NCBI GenBank assembly: GCA_021521415.1
Contig: JAIQDT010000187.1
Location: 1,302,001 to 1,366,000, forward strand
Source: Bidens hawaiensis
Taxonomy: Eukaryota > Streptophyta > Magnoliopsida > Asterales > Asteraceae
Length of the DNA: 64,000 nt
Direction: 5' to 3'
Shown here: positions 21,606 through 33,058 of the stretch, in pieces
Numbering within the stretch: position 1 is the first letter of the stretch
Layout of the letters: each line of letters opens with the position of its first letter
Translations under genes and position numbers: made by a program
Notes under the pieces: model-generated
What the model was told of the DNA's origin: nothing
Seen by the model: only the letters and a program-made list of their open reading frames with translations
The model's database searches: none

Positions 21606-22042
21606 GAGTAAACTGCGGTTTTCGTCAATGTGATTTGTCTAAATCTGCGGTTTTAGTCAAATAGTTTCAAATTTGCGATTTTCATACTTATGACTTCATT
21701 TCACTTGCAATTAAACTCAAATTCATTAATTCTGTTAAGTATGGTCGTTAACCCCATCAGCATGCCCCTCACATGAGGGACAGTTTTGTTCTTTTTTCCC
21801 CAAATACACCTTAGTCCTAATTCGCAAGCCGTGAGGGGTTGGTTGTCTTTGGGGAAAAAAGGACAAAATTGCCCCTCACGTGAGGGTCACGCTGATGGGT
21901 TTGATGACCAGACCTAACTAGGTTAATGAATTCGGGTTTAACTGCAAGTGAAATGAAACCACAAAGACGAATCGATAATATAAACTATTGAGCTAAAATC
22001 GTAGATTTAGACAAATTATAAGGTAGAAACCGCAGTTCACTC
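21606..22042. mobile_element. Mutator-type foldback MITE, 437 bp
   Basis: The two ends are long imperfect inverted repeats starting GAGTAAACTGCGGTTTTC; pairing continues inward for about 200 bases per arm, through CCCCTCACATGAGGG and TTTTTTCCCCAAA. Flanking nine-base sequences are TTTTCAATA (21597-21605) and TTTTCTATA (22043-22051), one mismatch. Nine-base duplications with long terminal repeats point to the Mutator superfamily. No coding capacity. Confidence 0.85.
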
Positions 22043-22349
22043 TTTTCTATATAATTCTAATAGTGATACAAATACTTAAGTTAAAAGTAGTATTTTTTAT
22101 ATAATTGTTCTGCTACTCTACTAGTGGCCTGCTGGGGAGAAGGCATGAAACAGTTAAGTCCAAGTGATATAATAGGTTGATATGGGATTGGCGTTATGCG
22201 CTAGGAATAGGTGTTATGTGCTACTTTTGTCGTAGGTCACAACCATACTTTCAAGACAAACTGAAACTTCAAAGAAAGATAAAACTATCTTTAAACTTTT
22301 TAATTTTATTTATAGTCCAACTTTCAATATTATTATAACAAACAAAATA

Positions 22350-22977
22350 GAGCATTCTCAACCCATACTCTAAAATTACGTGAGGAAAGTTTATAAATTA
22401 TAGGGGGGCGTTTTTAGTGGTTGTGAGTGTAAGTTAAGGGTGGAGAGAAAAAATGTAGTGATTTTTTTTATAAATTTGAGAAAAGTACGGTCTCTAATTA
22501 TTTTTTAATGTTTGTTGAATTGGTTGTCAGTAGAGGAGAGTAAAAACTGTAATGATATAAGTATAAAATGTATTATTAATTGAATATGAAAGAAAATGTA
22601 GTGGTTTTTAATGTAATTACAAATATGAGGATAGGAAACTGGCATTCTCAGCAAGTCCCCGATCCCCACCCTCTAAAATTTACAAAATAGTTGTCTCACA
22701 CTCTCACTTAATCCCAATAGCTTCTTTACTACTATCTTCATTACATTAAAAATCATTAATTTTTCTCTCTTATTTTAAATTAAATGATACTTTTTACATC
22801 TTTATCATTATCTTTTCTCTCAACTCTACTTACAATCATTTTAAAAAAACATTAAAAATTTATAGAGGGTGAAGTGGTGAATAGTGTTTATTCAAATTTA
22901 CACATAAACAGTAACATTTATCTCTCTTTCTTAGAGAACTAACAAATATAAATATAGAAGACTTGTTGTGAATCCTC
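22350..22977. mobile_element. Harbinger-like MITE or nested pair
   Basis: The left end GAGCATTCTCAACCCATAC and the reverse complement of the right end, GAGGATTCACAACAAGTC, are similar, and the inner arms (near 22400-22460 and 22800-22870) are partly complementary. The flanking triplets are ATA and TTA. A second terminus-like GGCATTCTCAGCAAG near 22643 suggests two related copies. Superfamily is a guess from end sequence. Confidence 0.45.
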
Positions 22978-22980
22978 TTA

Positions 22981-24122
22981 ATAATAAATAATAGATAAAT
23001 AAGGATGGCTTCAAACGAAACCCATTGCTAAGTTGAGAACCGTTGAAATGCGATATCTCACTATGGTTTGATCACTTTCTCAATAAAATAATAGGAAATG
23101 GTATAATGGAAACTAAAAAAGTGTTTTTCACTCCTATTTTTGCAGGATTTGACATAAAGAGCAAAAGGGGGACGCGTGTTGCGTTTCTCTCTCCATTTTT
23201 ATATAATACCAACGGTAAATGTAACAAACGTAAATCAGAATGTAAGATGCATGTAACATACGTAAATCGTTTTCTCTCTCTACCTTTATTTAAGAAGACG
23301 TATTTTACACGATGGATGGGAAACGAATATGTTTTAATGTTAATGTCATGTATTTTAATTATTTATATACATCGAACATGATTACTTTGAGTTCTTTTAC
23401 GTTTGCAGGTGAAAGGAGCTTAAATGAGTTAAAGGTCGTGCTAACAACGAAGGTGGAGTGAGAATATAAGAAGATTGGAAGTAAAGTGGGCTAAGAAGAT
23501 TATAAGTGTTCACAAAGAAAGAGAAATACATAATTTGGGTTAAGGCGTAGCTTACACTAGTGGTGTTTAAAAAAATTCGAACCCGAAATTGAATCTGAAA
23601 TATCCAAAAATTCGGATATCCGAATCCCGGATATCCAAAAATTTGGATTTGAATTAGGATGGAAATATGAGATATTTCGGATAGCTCGGATATACGAACT
23701 AATCGATATATTAAATTTAATATTATTTATAATATTATTTAATATATAAACTAATAAGCCTTATCAAACACTAATTATTATTTTAAGAATACATCCTTCA
23801 TCTCCATTCTCTTTTGAGTCTTTTGTGCTTCCATTTTCACTACATCGCAACCACACGATCAACAGGGGGAGCATCTCCACTTTCTCGTCGTCTCACCGTT
23901 AATCCGGCATCGCTCACTAGCTTCAGGTGTCGTCTCACCTTTGTGACCACAACCCTCATCAATCTTTACCAGTTACTACAACCTCGTCAATTCGTCAATC
24001 GTTACAACAACACTTGCCAGTTCGTCAATCATTATCACAACGCTCATCAATTGCCAATCCTCACAGTGTGTTATTTTCTTGTTAGTTTGCAATTTTAAAA
24101 TTTGTGTTTAATTTGTTGGATT
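22981..24122. other. spacer with repeat debris
   Basis: No gene recognised. 23405-23500 (TTTGCAGGTGAAAGGAGC) resembles an Athila-type LTR leader. 23570-23720 is rich in GGATATCC/TTCGGATAT dyads, like the interior of hAT MITEs. The frames at 23043-23381 and 23814-24098 have no protein features. Confidence 0.35.
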
Positions 24123-24237
24123 TGAAATAACTCAGTTTTTCCAATTTATATTACCCGACCCGTTTTTATATTCGGGAAATTTATCTAAGAAAATATCACG
24201 TTATTCGAGATAATATTATTTTATTAATATTTGTTAT

Positions 24238-24238
<1 letters not shown>

Positions 24239-24296
<58 letters not shown>
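24239..24296. repeat. AT dinucleotide microsatellite
   Basis: Nearly pure alternating AT over 58 bases with one GT interruption. Confidence 0.95.
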
Positions 24297-24300
<4 letters not shown>

Positions 24301-24981
24301 ACTTTGAAAATATTTTATTTTTAACACCACACTAAACTTTAACCCTTTAGAATCTCCATCTCTAATCTCCAAGGACCATTTTACAAATTCTGTTATAATA
24401 ATATATCTTAACCTAGAAACCTGATAACCCGTATTCCCAAACCCATATCCAGATCACTATCTAAAGACCCATTTAACATCTTGGACAACAATCATTGTAA
24501 TAATTTTGGTAATTGAATCATATATGTTATTTTCCTTGCCATAATCGGCCTCACCGACGCTACAATTAGGAAAACAAGATCCTTATTGATTCGTATTGAA
24601 TTAATAAGAAAACCTTCCTTAGTATTATTGGGGAACACATCATAGAAAGCGATACAATCCAATTGCCTTCGTCTGCACGTTCCTAGAACCAACGCAAAAT
24701 AAACCCCCAACACTAATTTGATTATCGTAGCTTTCTGGTGCCCGTCCTAGATCAAGTATTCACCGGTTGTTCTTCGTTCTAATTAAACCATTAGTTAGCA
24801 TCGTAATAGGTAATAAGTTTTATAGATTTGCTCGTCGTTATTCGTTGTATATTAGCCCTAATTTCAATTGGCCAATCATTTAACGATTTGGCCGATTGAT
24901 TAATATAGGGTTCATGTTCTATTCTGTTCAGCATCTGTCATTTTATATTCATTCATATCAATCTTATAACCAACTAAACTT

Positions 24982-25060
24982 CCTAGCCCATTGGCTAGGG
25001 GTGTCCGTGTTAAGACTTGTTGAGGCTGGGGGGCGCGGGTTTGAGCCACCCCCATCCCGT
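24982..25060 (+). repeat. tRNA-like segment in LTR copy A
   Basis: A CCTAGCC-CATT-GGCTAGG hairpin overlaps an A-box-like TGGCTAGGGGTG. 46 bases on, GGTTTGAGCC resembles a pol III B box (consensus GGTTCGANNCC), inside a G/C stem. It is not a functional tRNA. Confidence 0.45.
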
Positions 25061-26549
25061 TGTTTTAGATGTTTTTGGTTATTATTTCATTTAAACAATT
25101 ATATTATCTTATTTAATAATTTAAATTGTATTATTAATATTATAAAACTTATAATTAATTCAAAATTTGTTAAAACCGACATATTAACCGATCCCTTTTT
25201 TGAACCTTGTTTAAAACCTTTTGTGTGTGTGTGTGTGTGTATAGGGCTATATTTAAGTTATTAAAAATTTTTAAAGGTTTAATTTATAAAAAAGGTTTTT
25301 AATTTGGAATATATATTAAATTTATCACGTTATTTAGTATATTAAAATATAATACATAAATTCAAGTATTTTATAAAAGATTATAGTTTATACAAATACT
25401 ATTACTTATCATCTATTATTGATTATTTACAATACTAATTTAAAGGAAATATTTATTAATAATATATATATATATACACACACACATTAAACGTATTTTA
25501 GATTGAAATAAACAAATCAGTTTATATAAATTATAAAGTTTATAAATATTGTTTTAAGTATTCTATATAATTAAATCATATTGTTTGTGATAAAACTTTA
25601 GTAGTAAAATTAATAATAAATTAAAAAGATATTTAGCTTTTGCAAAAAAAAAAAAAAAAAAAACACCCGGTCATCATCAAAATTCCCGAATCTCTATTTA
25701 GTTTAGATCTGTTAGTCAAATTATATTTATTTCCGCAAGGATGCTTTATTAGAATATCTCGTCGGTTATTCCCAAAGAGCTTGATCTGCCTTTTTTTCTT
25801 AACGAATCATCATCTCTTGCTTAATTGCTAAGGTAAGTAATCACTCCCCCTTTTACTTATTTTAAACCTTTGGGGGTATATTCGTATTTACAGTATTTAT
25901 CTGTTATCTAGTATTCATATGTGCAACTGTTAATCCTTGTGTGTATATCAGTTAATGCCTAATTTGCTATTTGCTTACTTGCTTTATTTTACCGCATTCG
26001 GATAGGTCCATCATTTATAGTATGATCTCATCGTAGTGGCCGGCGTCCAATCGCATGACAATGGTTTCACCGACAACTCATCGTTGGTAACTAATGTCCG
26101 ATTCGCATGGCAACGATTTAACCATTTCTTTATTATTTTCTTTATTATTTATTTGCTATGGCTTAATTGTTTATCTCATAGGAACTGTTGGCGCTTTCTC
26201 TTATATATTATTATTGTAGTATCATAAACTGGTGTTTTACTCACTCAACCTCATGTTGACAAAATTATTTGTATTTTCAATGCATATGTAGGTCACCATG
26301 TGATTTGATTGATTTGGATCTATTGAAGAACTTAGGGTTTATTAGGCTAGAGAAGAGATATCAAGATTTATTCTGAATTGAACTATCTGTTGTCTTATTT
26401 GTTTTAATTATAGATGATGTATTTTGTTGGAATAATTAAATTAAATAAATAGATATTGTCATTTTTATTATTGCATGATAGTACCTTGAGAGCTGTGGGC
26501 AATCAACTAACGCCCCGGCATTTCCACCTTAGGTTGGGGTGTGACAGAT

Positions 26550-26561
26550 TGGTATCAAAGC
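26550..26561 (+). other. primer binding site, initiator tRNA-Met type
   Basis: TGGTATCAAAGC, one base off the classical TGGTATCAGAGC, three bases after the LTR end. Confidence 0.75.
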
Positions 26562-27656
26562 CGAAGGTTTAAGATAGGTCGTTGGTGGTGTCTTAGTAAC
26601 ATGCTTAGGAGCCTCATACATGCTTATCTGTTTGCCTTATGTGTTCAAATTTATTGTTTACAGCTTTCATAGATAATTATTTAATTATGTTTACTATTAT
26701 ATTGTCGTGCACACACACACACACATGCATCTCCGAGGCTATGCCTCATCTTCAAAGATAATTTTTCTTAAATATTTTAAATCAAGTAGATTATATTTAT
26801 TTTTGGGAAATTCCTTAAGAATTCCGTAGTTTTGTTTTTACTCATTCACCTTAAAAATAGGAAGTATGACAAGTTCCTCTAGGCCAAATCGGAACACAAT
26901 TGTCATACGATCGACACCTTAGATTGATTAAAAACCAAATTCACGGTGGTTCGTGGCTAAATTCGGTAAATTCCGATTATTGTGTTTTGTTATTTAAATG
27001 ATTAGTTGGGTGAAAAATCAATGGTATCCATGGGCACTCCTACTATCCATTTCTCAACTTGTGTTGAATGTATTTTGTTGGAGTTCATCATAAGTGGTGG
27101 TTCACTGGTGGTTCACGGGATGCTCCAACTACTCATATTTTTCGCTCGTTTATTCATTATTTAGTTTGGTCGGTTAAAACGCCATGCAACGTTCATGGGC
27201 TGACAAACTCTATTGTATTGATAATTCATTAATTATTTGGTACAATTAAAATGTCATGTAACGCTCATGGGCTGTCCAACTCAGTTGATTTTATTCGTTC
27301 TTTCGTTGGGCCATTCAAACTGCCATGGAAAGCTCATGGGAGGCCAATACACAAACTTTGTTTCGTTAGTTGTTTGTTAAGTTAACTTAATCAAATAAAA
27401 TTTAACTTTTAAACTTACCTCATCTCCTCATCTAATTGTCACGCATTAATCATATGGACTACATCATCTAATAAGTATTTACGTAATGTGCCCCTTATCT
27501 TATAATCTTTTACCTTTAATCCTCATGATACGACGCAAATCCCCCACTTCTAAAAGGAAAGTTATTATAAGTTATCTAAATAGTTACGTATTATTATTTA
27601 AATGGTTTCCTCAACTTATTTTTAACCTTATAAATCTTCATTTTGATCCGAATAGA
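26562..27656 (+). other. untranslated leader of the Tekay-like element A
   Basis: No gene. It aligns with the leader of copy B (53570-54652). A CATGTAACGCTCATGGG-like unit recurs near 27190, 27255 and 27330, spaced about 65 bases. A CA microsatellite lies at 26708-26724. Confidence 0.5.
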
Positions 27657-28061
27657 ATGTCTTTCCTAAGCAACCACCGTCGTCCTCGACATCAATTGTT
27701 CGGTTCTTATGACCACCTTATGGCCGCCTGTATCGCCAAGGAGATAGATGTTGTGATCTCTAGGATAGTAACCCAAATTCAAACATCAATGTAGCCGGTC
27801 CAACCTTTTCGACTAAATCTCATGGCTGGTAACTGCAAATCATCTACCTCCACTCATCCTCATAACAAGAAATGTAAGAATCTTGCTGCAACCAATCCTA
27901 CCCAACCGCAAGCCTCTTCAAAACTTCCAAACAATAAACCTTACCTAGGTCCTTTCCCGTTATGCTCCATTGGTAATCATCATCACCCGGTTAAATCCCT
28001 ATGCCGTCGTTGCACCCAATGTAATCGTTATGACCATTTTGCTAATACTTGTTTTACTTAA
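27657..28061 (+). pseudogene. internally deleted gag of element A
   Basis: One frame (3) joins the N-terminus (MSFLSNHRRPRHQLFGSYDH...TQIQTSM), a TAG at 27792-27794, and a C-terminal part with a C-x2-C-x4-H-x4-C zinc knuckle (CTQCNRYDHFANTC). Compared with the gag at 54653-55932, whose ends match (QIQAS; CTQCNHYGHLANVC), roughly 200 residues of capsid domain are gone. What remains is the start and the RNA-binding end. An Athila-like LTR follows at once. This copy could not make a particle by itself. Confidence 0.7.
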
Positions 28062-28579
28062 ATTTACATTTATTATCAATTATTTGGTTTGTGTTCATCA
28101 AGATTTAGGAGTAAGTTCTTATCATCATTAAATCGTATACCATTAATCATTGATAGGTGCTAAGTTTTATATTAACGAACTCATAACTAGGTAGACTGTG
28201 TTCAGTTGTGTCAATTCGTCATATTAGGTTATGTGAATCATTATAACCAAACTAATGTGTCTAGTAATTATTTGCCTATTCTAATAAATGAATTATGTCT
28301 ATGTGATTCCCTAATTGGTATATGTTTGGCCAGTCAGTTCATTGCATTACCAAAACCTGAGTGATGTCACCATTTTCTCTAATAGTTTACAACTAAATCA
28401 AATTATAAATTGGTTGACATCATTTGTCCACTTAGTACGTATAATTAATTAGTAAACAATTGATCTTAATAGCACTTTCCAATGATTCCTTGTGGAGACT
28501 ACCTTACTTACCTATACGAGATATAGGTATTTAGGTTTTACAAATACTTGTTTTTTATTAAAGCGCGACATCTACATCA
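28062..28579 (+). repeat. 3' part of an Athila-like LTR
   Basis: AT-rich sequence ending AAGCGCGACATCTACATCA, directly followed by a primer-site-like TGGCGCC. The end is like that of the Athila LTR at 20604 (CACATCA). The left boundary is unclear. Confidence 0.55.
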
Positions 28580-28582
28580 AAA

Positions 28583-28600
28583 TGGCGCCATTTCCAGAGA
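28583..28600 (+). other. primer binding site of the Athila-like element
   Basis: TGGCGCCATTTCCAGAGA, a diverged form of the TGGCGCCGTTGCCGGGGA site that I remember for this lineage, three bases after the LTR. Confidence 0.6.
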
Positions 28601-28708
28601 ATTAATGCGCAAAGTGCTAGCTTAATGTTTTGTTTACTTTTATGTTGTTCTTTTTTTGTCAGTTTTATGTTTTGTATTTTTATGTTTTATGTGTGCAGGT
28701 AACTTAGG

Positions 28709-29460
28709 ATGATGTGGAGTTGGGCTTATGACCCATATGAAGGATATAAGGCCATGGAGGACAATAACTCGTACCATCCATATTCATATGATGGCCCACC
28801 TCCGGCAAACCTTCAATGCTACTACGAGCTAGATAATTTTAACTAAATGAAGTTTAACGAACAGGGTTGCAACAGGCACTACCCGAATTATTCATTGCCT
28901 CCATTTGATGATAAGGGTTATTATGCGTCAGCTAATGAGTATGGTAGTGATGGGCTAGAGATGCCTTTTAAGCTATCAAAATGAGGAGGATTGTTATTAC
29001 CATGAATACTCTCGACCATCATATGAGGATCAAGAAAAATATAACCATGGCGATATAAATACCAAATTGGATGCATTGATGACTTTGGTGATGGATATTC
29101 AAAGAGAGCGATAAGAGGTGATGAATGAGCGACAGGAGTTCAGGGAAAGCCAATAAAGGTCAAATACTGCCCAAGATAAGATGATAAGTCAACATTTTGA
29201 AGATGTGACTCAAATTAAACGAGACTGGGAGTAGTCAGCTAGTGAGGTTGTGATGGATGATGAATTGATAAATGAGGATCTTGATTGGTGGTTGTAGTTG
29301 ATGATGATGTTGGAGGAAAGGATCTAGATCTGTTGGAGTATAGAGTGGAACGACAAGACCCAACTGAAAAGATACCACGAACTAAAAAATCAGACACTAA
29401 AATAGTTTCAAACTGTCCAGATCAACCTCGATTACCTATTCTTCCTATTGATTAAGTTAG
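28709..29460 (+). pseudogene. gag N-terminal region of an Athila-like element
   Basis: Begins after a splice-acceptor-like GTGTGCAG|GT. The frame MMWSWAYDPYEGYKAMEDNN is Tyr/Asp/Asn/Pro-rich, as is usual for Athila gag N-termini. A TAA at about 28847 and frameshifts follow, with later pieces such as KLDALMTLVMDIQRER-like in other frames. No capsid or zinc-knuckle domain remains. The region fades out before 29500. Assignment rests on position after the primer site and on composition. Confidence 0.45.
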
Positions 29461-29989
29461 GGATAACGGTTTGAATTTGAAGAAGTGAAGGTGCAGGTGA
29501 AGGATAGTGGGCAGAGTCTTAAGAAATGGACCCATATTGTTTCTACTGACGTGTCCACCACAAGAACGAAAATCTGGACACAACACCTAAACTACTGAAC
29601 ATACATAGGAAACTTGGTGGGAAAATACTCAGTTTGGACCTGATCAACATTGGCATTTCAAAAATAAGAAAGAATGTGTGGGCTCGACGTGTTAAACATT
29701 GGGCATATGTTGTAAATTTTGAAGTGAAACGTGCATTCACACCGGCATGCATTTGTTCATCAGACATGCTGATCATTAATAAGGAATAGTTGTTGGTTCT
29801 TGTGGAACCTTGGACGCACCAACAGCCTCGAAAACTATTGTTGGTTATTGTGAAGCATCAGTAGTTTGATGTACATCAACATCAGCAGCTCAGGTCTTGT
29901 ATTAGCTGTTGGTGAAACAATTGTATGAGCATCAGTAGTTTGGTAAACTACTGGTATTTCTTATGATTCATCAGTTGCTTGAGTGATAA
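29461..29989. other. no recognised gene
   Basis: Degenerate sequence with ATCAGTAGTTTG-type repeats; probably the tail of the minus-strand ORF to its right. The frame at 29543-29776 minus has no protein features. Confidence 0.3.
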
Positions 29990-30571
29990 TTAATCTTTGT
30001 TTGCCCTTTCTACCCTTTTTACCACTTTTTGACATAGACTTTAGTCTCTTATATTTTGCAGAGCTTCATTCATCAGGATTTTCCCTCGGCTTCCTGACAA
30101 GAGCCTTGTCTTTAGCCTCTCTTTCTTTCCTTAACATCTCCTTCAATTTAGCAGCCTCTTCAGCAACTTTATTTGCAAATTCATCTGGTTTCTATTATGT
30201 TGCTTTTGAGAGGATTCTAGAATACTCTCCACCTTTTTGGCATCAGCAACACCATCCAATTGCTCTTTAAACTATGGAGGAGGAGGACCTATTCCAGTAA
30301 GCTCTGCTAGCTGTTTTCTTTGATCAACATGTGCTTTCTTAACTCATTGGCAAAAATGTTTAAAGAATTTCTAAGTATGGTGGTATTAGTGTTGACTTTG
30401 GTTTGTAAGATTTGAAATTGAGAAGTGAGAAAGGATTTTATGTCAGCATACTATGTGGAAGAGGTGGTTATACCCTTTGGTATGCTAAATCTTTGACTGG
30501 CTGGTGGCTGTTTAGTAACTAATTAGTGGATGGAGGGTTGAAATTCACTCCTAATGGAGGCCAACAATTGT

Positions 30572-30981
30572 GTAGGTTCCCTGGATGGATCAACACGAGA
30601 TATCTCGATCTACGTAGGTGCGGAATCCCTGCGTAGGTCATTACGAGCGTAGAAGACACGAATAGATCAAACACGATACGATAAACAAACACGTTATCTT
30701 ATAACCAAAACACGTGATACAATATCACTATTACAGACACGAACTCTCGTATACGACTATTGTTCAACCAACAACCTTAAACAAACCGTAACCTAGGAAT
30801 ATAAATACACGACAACTTCGCCTGGCATGTTCAGGCGAAGTTGTCCATAACTTCGCTTGACTAACAAGTTCGCCTGATAAGCGAACTTGTCAGTAACTTC
30901 GCTTAAGACATATAAAACATAATTAATCATTACAGACTCGATTACAGACACTAGACTATGAACTACTGACATTATGCACCA
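30572..30981 (-). mobile_element. short solo LTR, probably copia type
   Basis: Reads on the minus strand from TGGTGCATAATG to GAACCTACACA. AATTG stands at 30567-30571 and again at 30985-30989, three A bases beyond the end, so a five-base duplication is likely but not exact. It contains two long palindromes (30812-30844, 30864-30890) and TATAAATA at 30800-30807. Orientation and ends are tentative. Confidence 0.5.
30812..30890. repeat. two palindromes built on TTCGC
   Basis: ACAACTTCGCCTG pairs perfectly with CAGGCGAAGTTGT (7-base loop), then ACAAGTTCGC with GCGAACTTGT (7-base loop). A half copy, AACTTCGCTTAAG, follows. Confidence 0.85.
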
Positions 30982-31241
30982 AAAAATTGGGTGTGATCTT
31001 GGGGTTGTTGGTCTTGTGTTTGAGACATGTTGGTGCTCAGCTTCTTGAGATGCAAGAACTCAGAACTCAAATTTTTATTTGATCTGTCAATTCATCAATA
31101 ATTTTGCATCAACTAACTTAATAGTTACATCTGCAGACCTACTGTTAATAGTTTTACTTACATCAACAGTTTTATCTAAAACAAAATCAGGATTTACATC
31201 TTGAATTTGTTCAGATGCCCATTTGTCTTAGTACTAGGGAC

Positions 31242-31592
31242 TAGAGGTGGGCAAAAAAACCTCTTTAATGAACCGACCTAAAAATCGAACCGAAACCGAA
31301 CCGATTATGTAGAAACTGGTTTGGAACCGATTGAAACCGCGTGTTTGAAACCTGTTTGCAATTTTCTCCACCAAAACCGATTTCAAACCGGTTAACCAAA
31401 CTGAAACCGACCAAAACCGAACAAAACCGGTTAAAATCCGAACTGAAACCGCTCAAAAACCCGAACCAAAACCGATCGTAACATGTTAAGAAACCGGTTT
31501 CAACCCGAACCAAAACCGATCATAAACCGGTTTGGACTTTTGTTGACCAAACCAAACTGGTTTTGAGTTTTAAACCGGTTTATGCACCTCTA
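31242..31592. mobile_element. hAT-type MITE, 351 bp, perfect 8-bp duplication
   Basis: Ends TAGAGGTGGGCA and TGCACCTCTA are inverted repeats. CTAGGGAC stands on both sides (31234-31241, 31593-31600). Eight-base duplication and TAGAGGTG/CACCTCTA ends fit the hAT superfamily. The interior is almost only ACCGAA / CGGTTT words; the minus frame 31265-31513 is a by-product. Confidence 0.9.
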
Positions 31593-33058
31593 CTAGGGAC
31601 TTCCAACTGGTGTTGTTATAGGAACATCATCAGTTGTTACAAGGATATGAGTCTTACTGCCTAAACTACTATCCAACTAAGAAACATTTTTTCAATAGTT
31701 GTAGTAGTTGCTCATAATCCCACATCCTAATTACCTGTAGTGATAGGGGCATTTTCCTCATATACCTCTAGGTTAGTAATGTCAATATCAACATCAGCAG
31801 TTTTGGCTGAAGTTTGCCTTTCAGGTGATGATGTGAAAAAAAGACTGTTTTCAATGTGTGAGACTTTTTAACAAATAATGAGCTACATGTTCAGTAGTAA
31901 GGATGTGATGATATAATGGGGGGGGGGGTGAAAGAGAAGTAGCGTTGGGATATGGGTTTGGAGTGCTAATTAGCCTTTCAACTCATTGTTGTGTTTCCCC
32001 TATACTTACAACTGTCTCTTTTTGTGAAAGGACTGAAAAGTTGGCTTGGGTGGAGGTGTGACTAACAATATTCAATTTCTATTGTGGCCTTTGTGTTGTC
32101 ATAGGTAATTCATGCACCTCAACCTCCTAGACTACCTTTTTGGGTTTCTTTTGGGATTTAGCTTTTGTAGTTTTCTTGAAGGATTTTCTTTTGGTGGTAG
32201 GTATGGGTTTAAAAGTGCTTGGTTAAACACTTTGATCACCTAGAGTAGTGGGTTTTGTTTCTGTAACTGTTGTAGCTAGAGCATCAACAGTTTGGACAGG
32301 TTCCTCCTCATCAACTAAAGTCGAAGATTTGGAATCCTTCATTCTCGTAAAAACTCATTGCTGAGACTTTGACTTTTGGTGCATGTTCATTGGATCAAAT
32401 CATAGTTAGGTATACCTTCATGAGATACACCATAACAAAGGGAAATATCAAAAATAGTTTTTCCTTAGAGGCAGCCATTGCTTTTACATTGTTTATGAAA
32501 TCATTAAAAGTGATTTAGAAAAGCAGTATTTTTCACCAGTAATGATTGAATAAGCCAAATTTTGAATATTAAGTGGAAATTCAATCCAATCAGTGCGTTT
32601 GCACGACATACAATGAAGTACAGTGTGAAACAAGAATTTCATTAAAGGGGGGAACAAGTTTTATAAAGTGTTGTTTTTTCTGTTGAAGCTAAATATCCCC
32701 TCTCAATGAATTCCGACTTCAGTGCTTGTGGAACAAATTTTGAAGTAAAATCATCATTATTTAACTCAAAACTCTAACAGAGGTGTGATGATTATAATAG
32801 TACCTCTGACTTGCCTACGTTTGTATTGATGAACAAAGGCATCTTTTCATCAATGTCATACTGGATTGAAACATTTTTCCAGAAGTCATTGAGTGTTTGG
32901 GTATAAAGATCAGGATCAATCGTCAATATGTTATAGAAATTGCTTCTAGTGATCATTTTGATGATTGAATAATACTATGAATAGTGAGAACTGGTTATGA
33001 GATATGGCAACAAGTTGTGAGGGTTCTTGAATTGAATATTTCCAAGGTTTTGAGCCAT

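Larger units (their letters stand above)
24123..26546 (+). repeat. LTR of a Tekay/Del-like Ty3/gypsy element (copy A)
   Basis: Starts about TGAAATAACTCAG and ends GTTGGGGTGTGACA, directly before a primer site for initiator tRNA-Met. It aligns in patches with 47502-53554 (after removal of insertions) and with 62930-64000. It holds an AT microsatellite (24239-24296), a tRNA-like segment (24982-25060), GT and CA microsatellites (25221-25242; 25479-25488). About 2.4 kb; the left boundary is approximate. Confidence 0.65.
29990..33058 (-). pseudogene. degenerate ORF of a copia-type element (unknown function)
   Basis: On the minus strand, ATG at 33058-33056 opens MAQNLGNIQFKNPHNLLPYL, then YYSIIKMITRSNFYNILTID and PDLYTQTLNDFWKNV. 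After several stops come ERGYLASTEKTTLYKT-like and NLAYSIITGEKYCFSKSLLM-like blocks, and a Ser/Thr/Lys/Pro-rich tail (near 32340-32100 and 30120-29990). It matches a family I remember as very frequent in Asteraceae retroelement annotations: an N-terminal folded part with a low-complexity tail downstream of pol. Function is unknown. It is cut by an LTR-like insert (30572-30981) and a hAT MITE (31242-31592). Repeated ATCAACAGTT/CAACTGTTG motifs run through the tail. Confidence 0.5.

Noticed and set aside
31917..31928. Run of G residues
   Set aside because: Homopolymer in decayed sequence; no quadruplex pattern of several G tracts.
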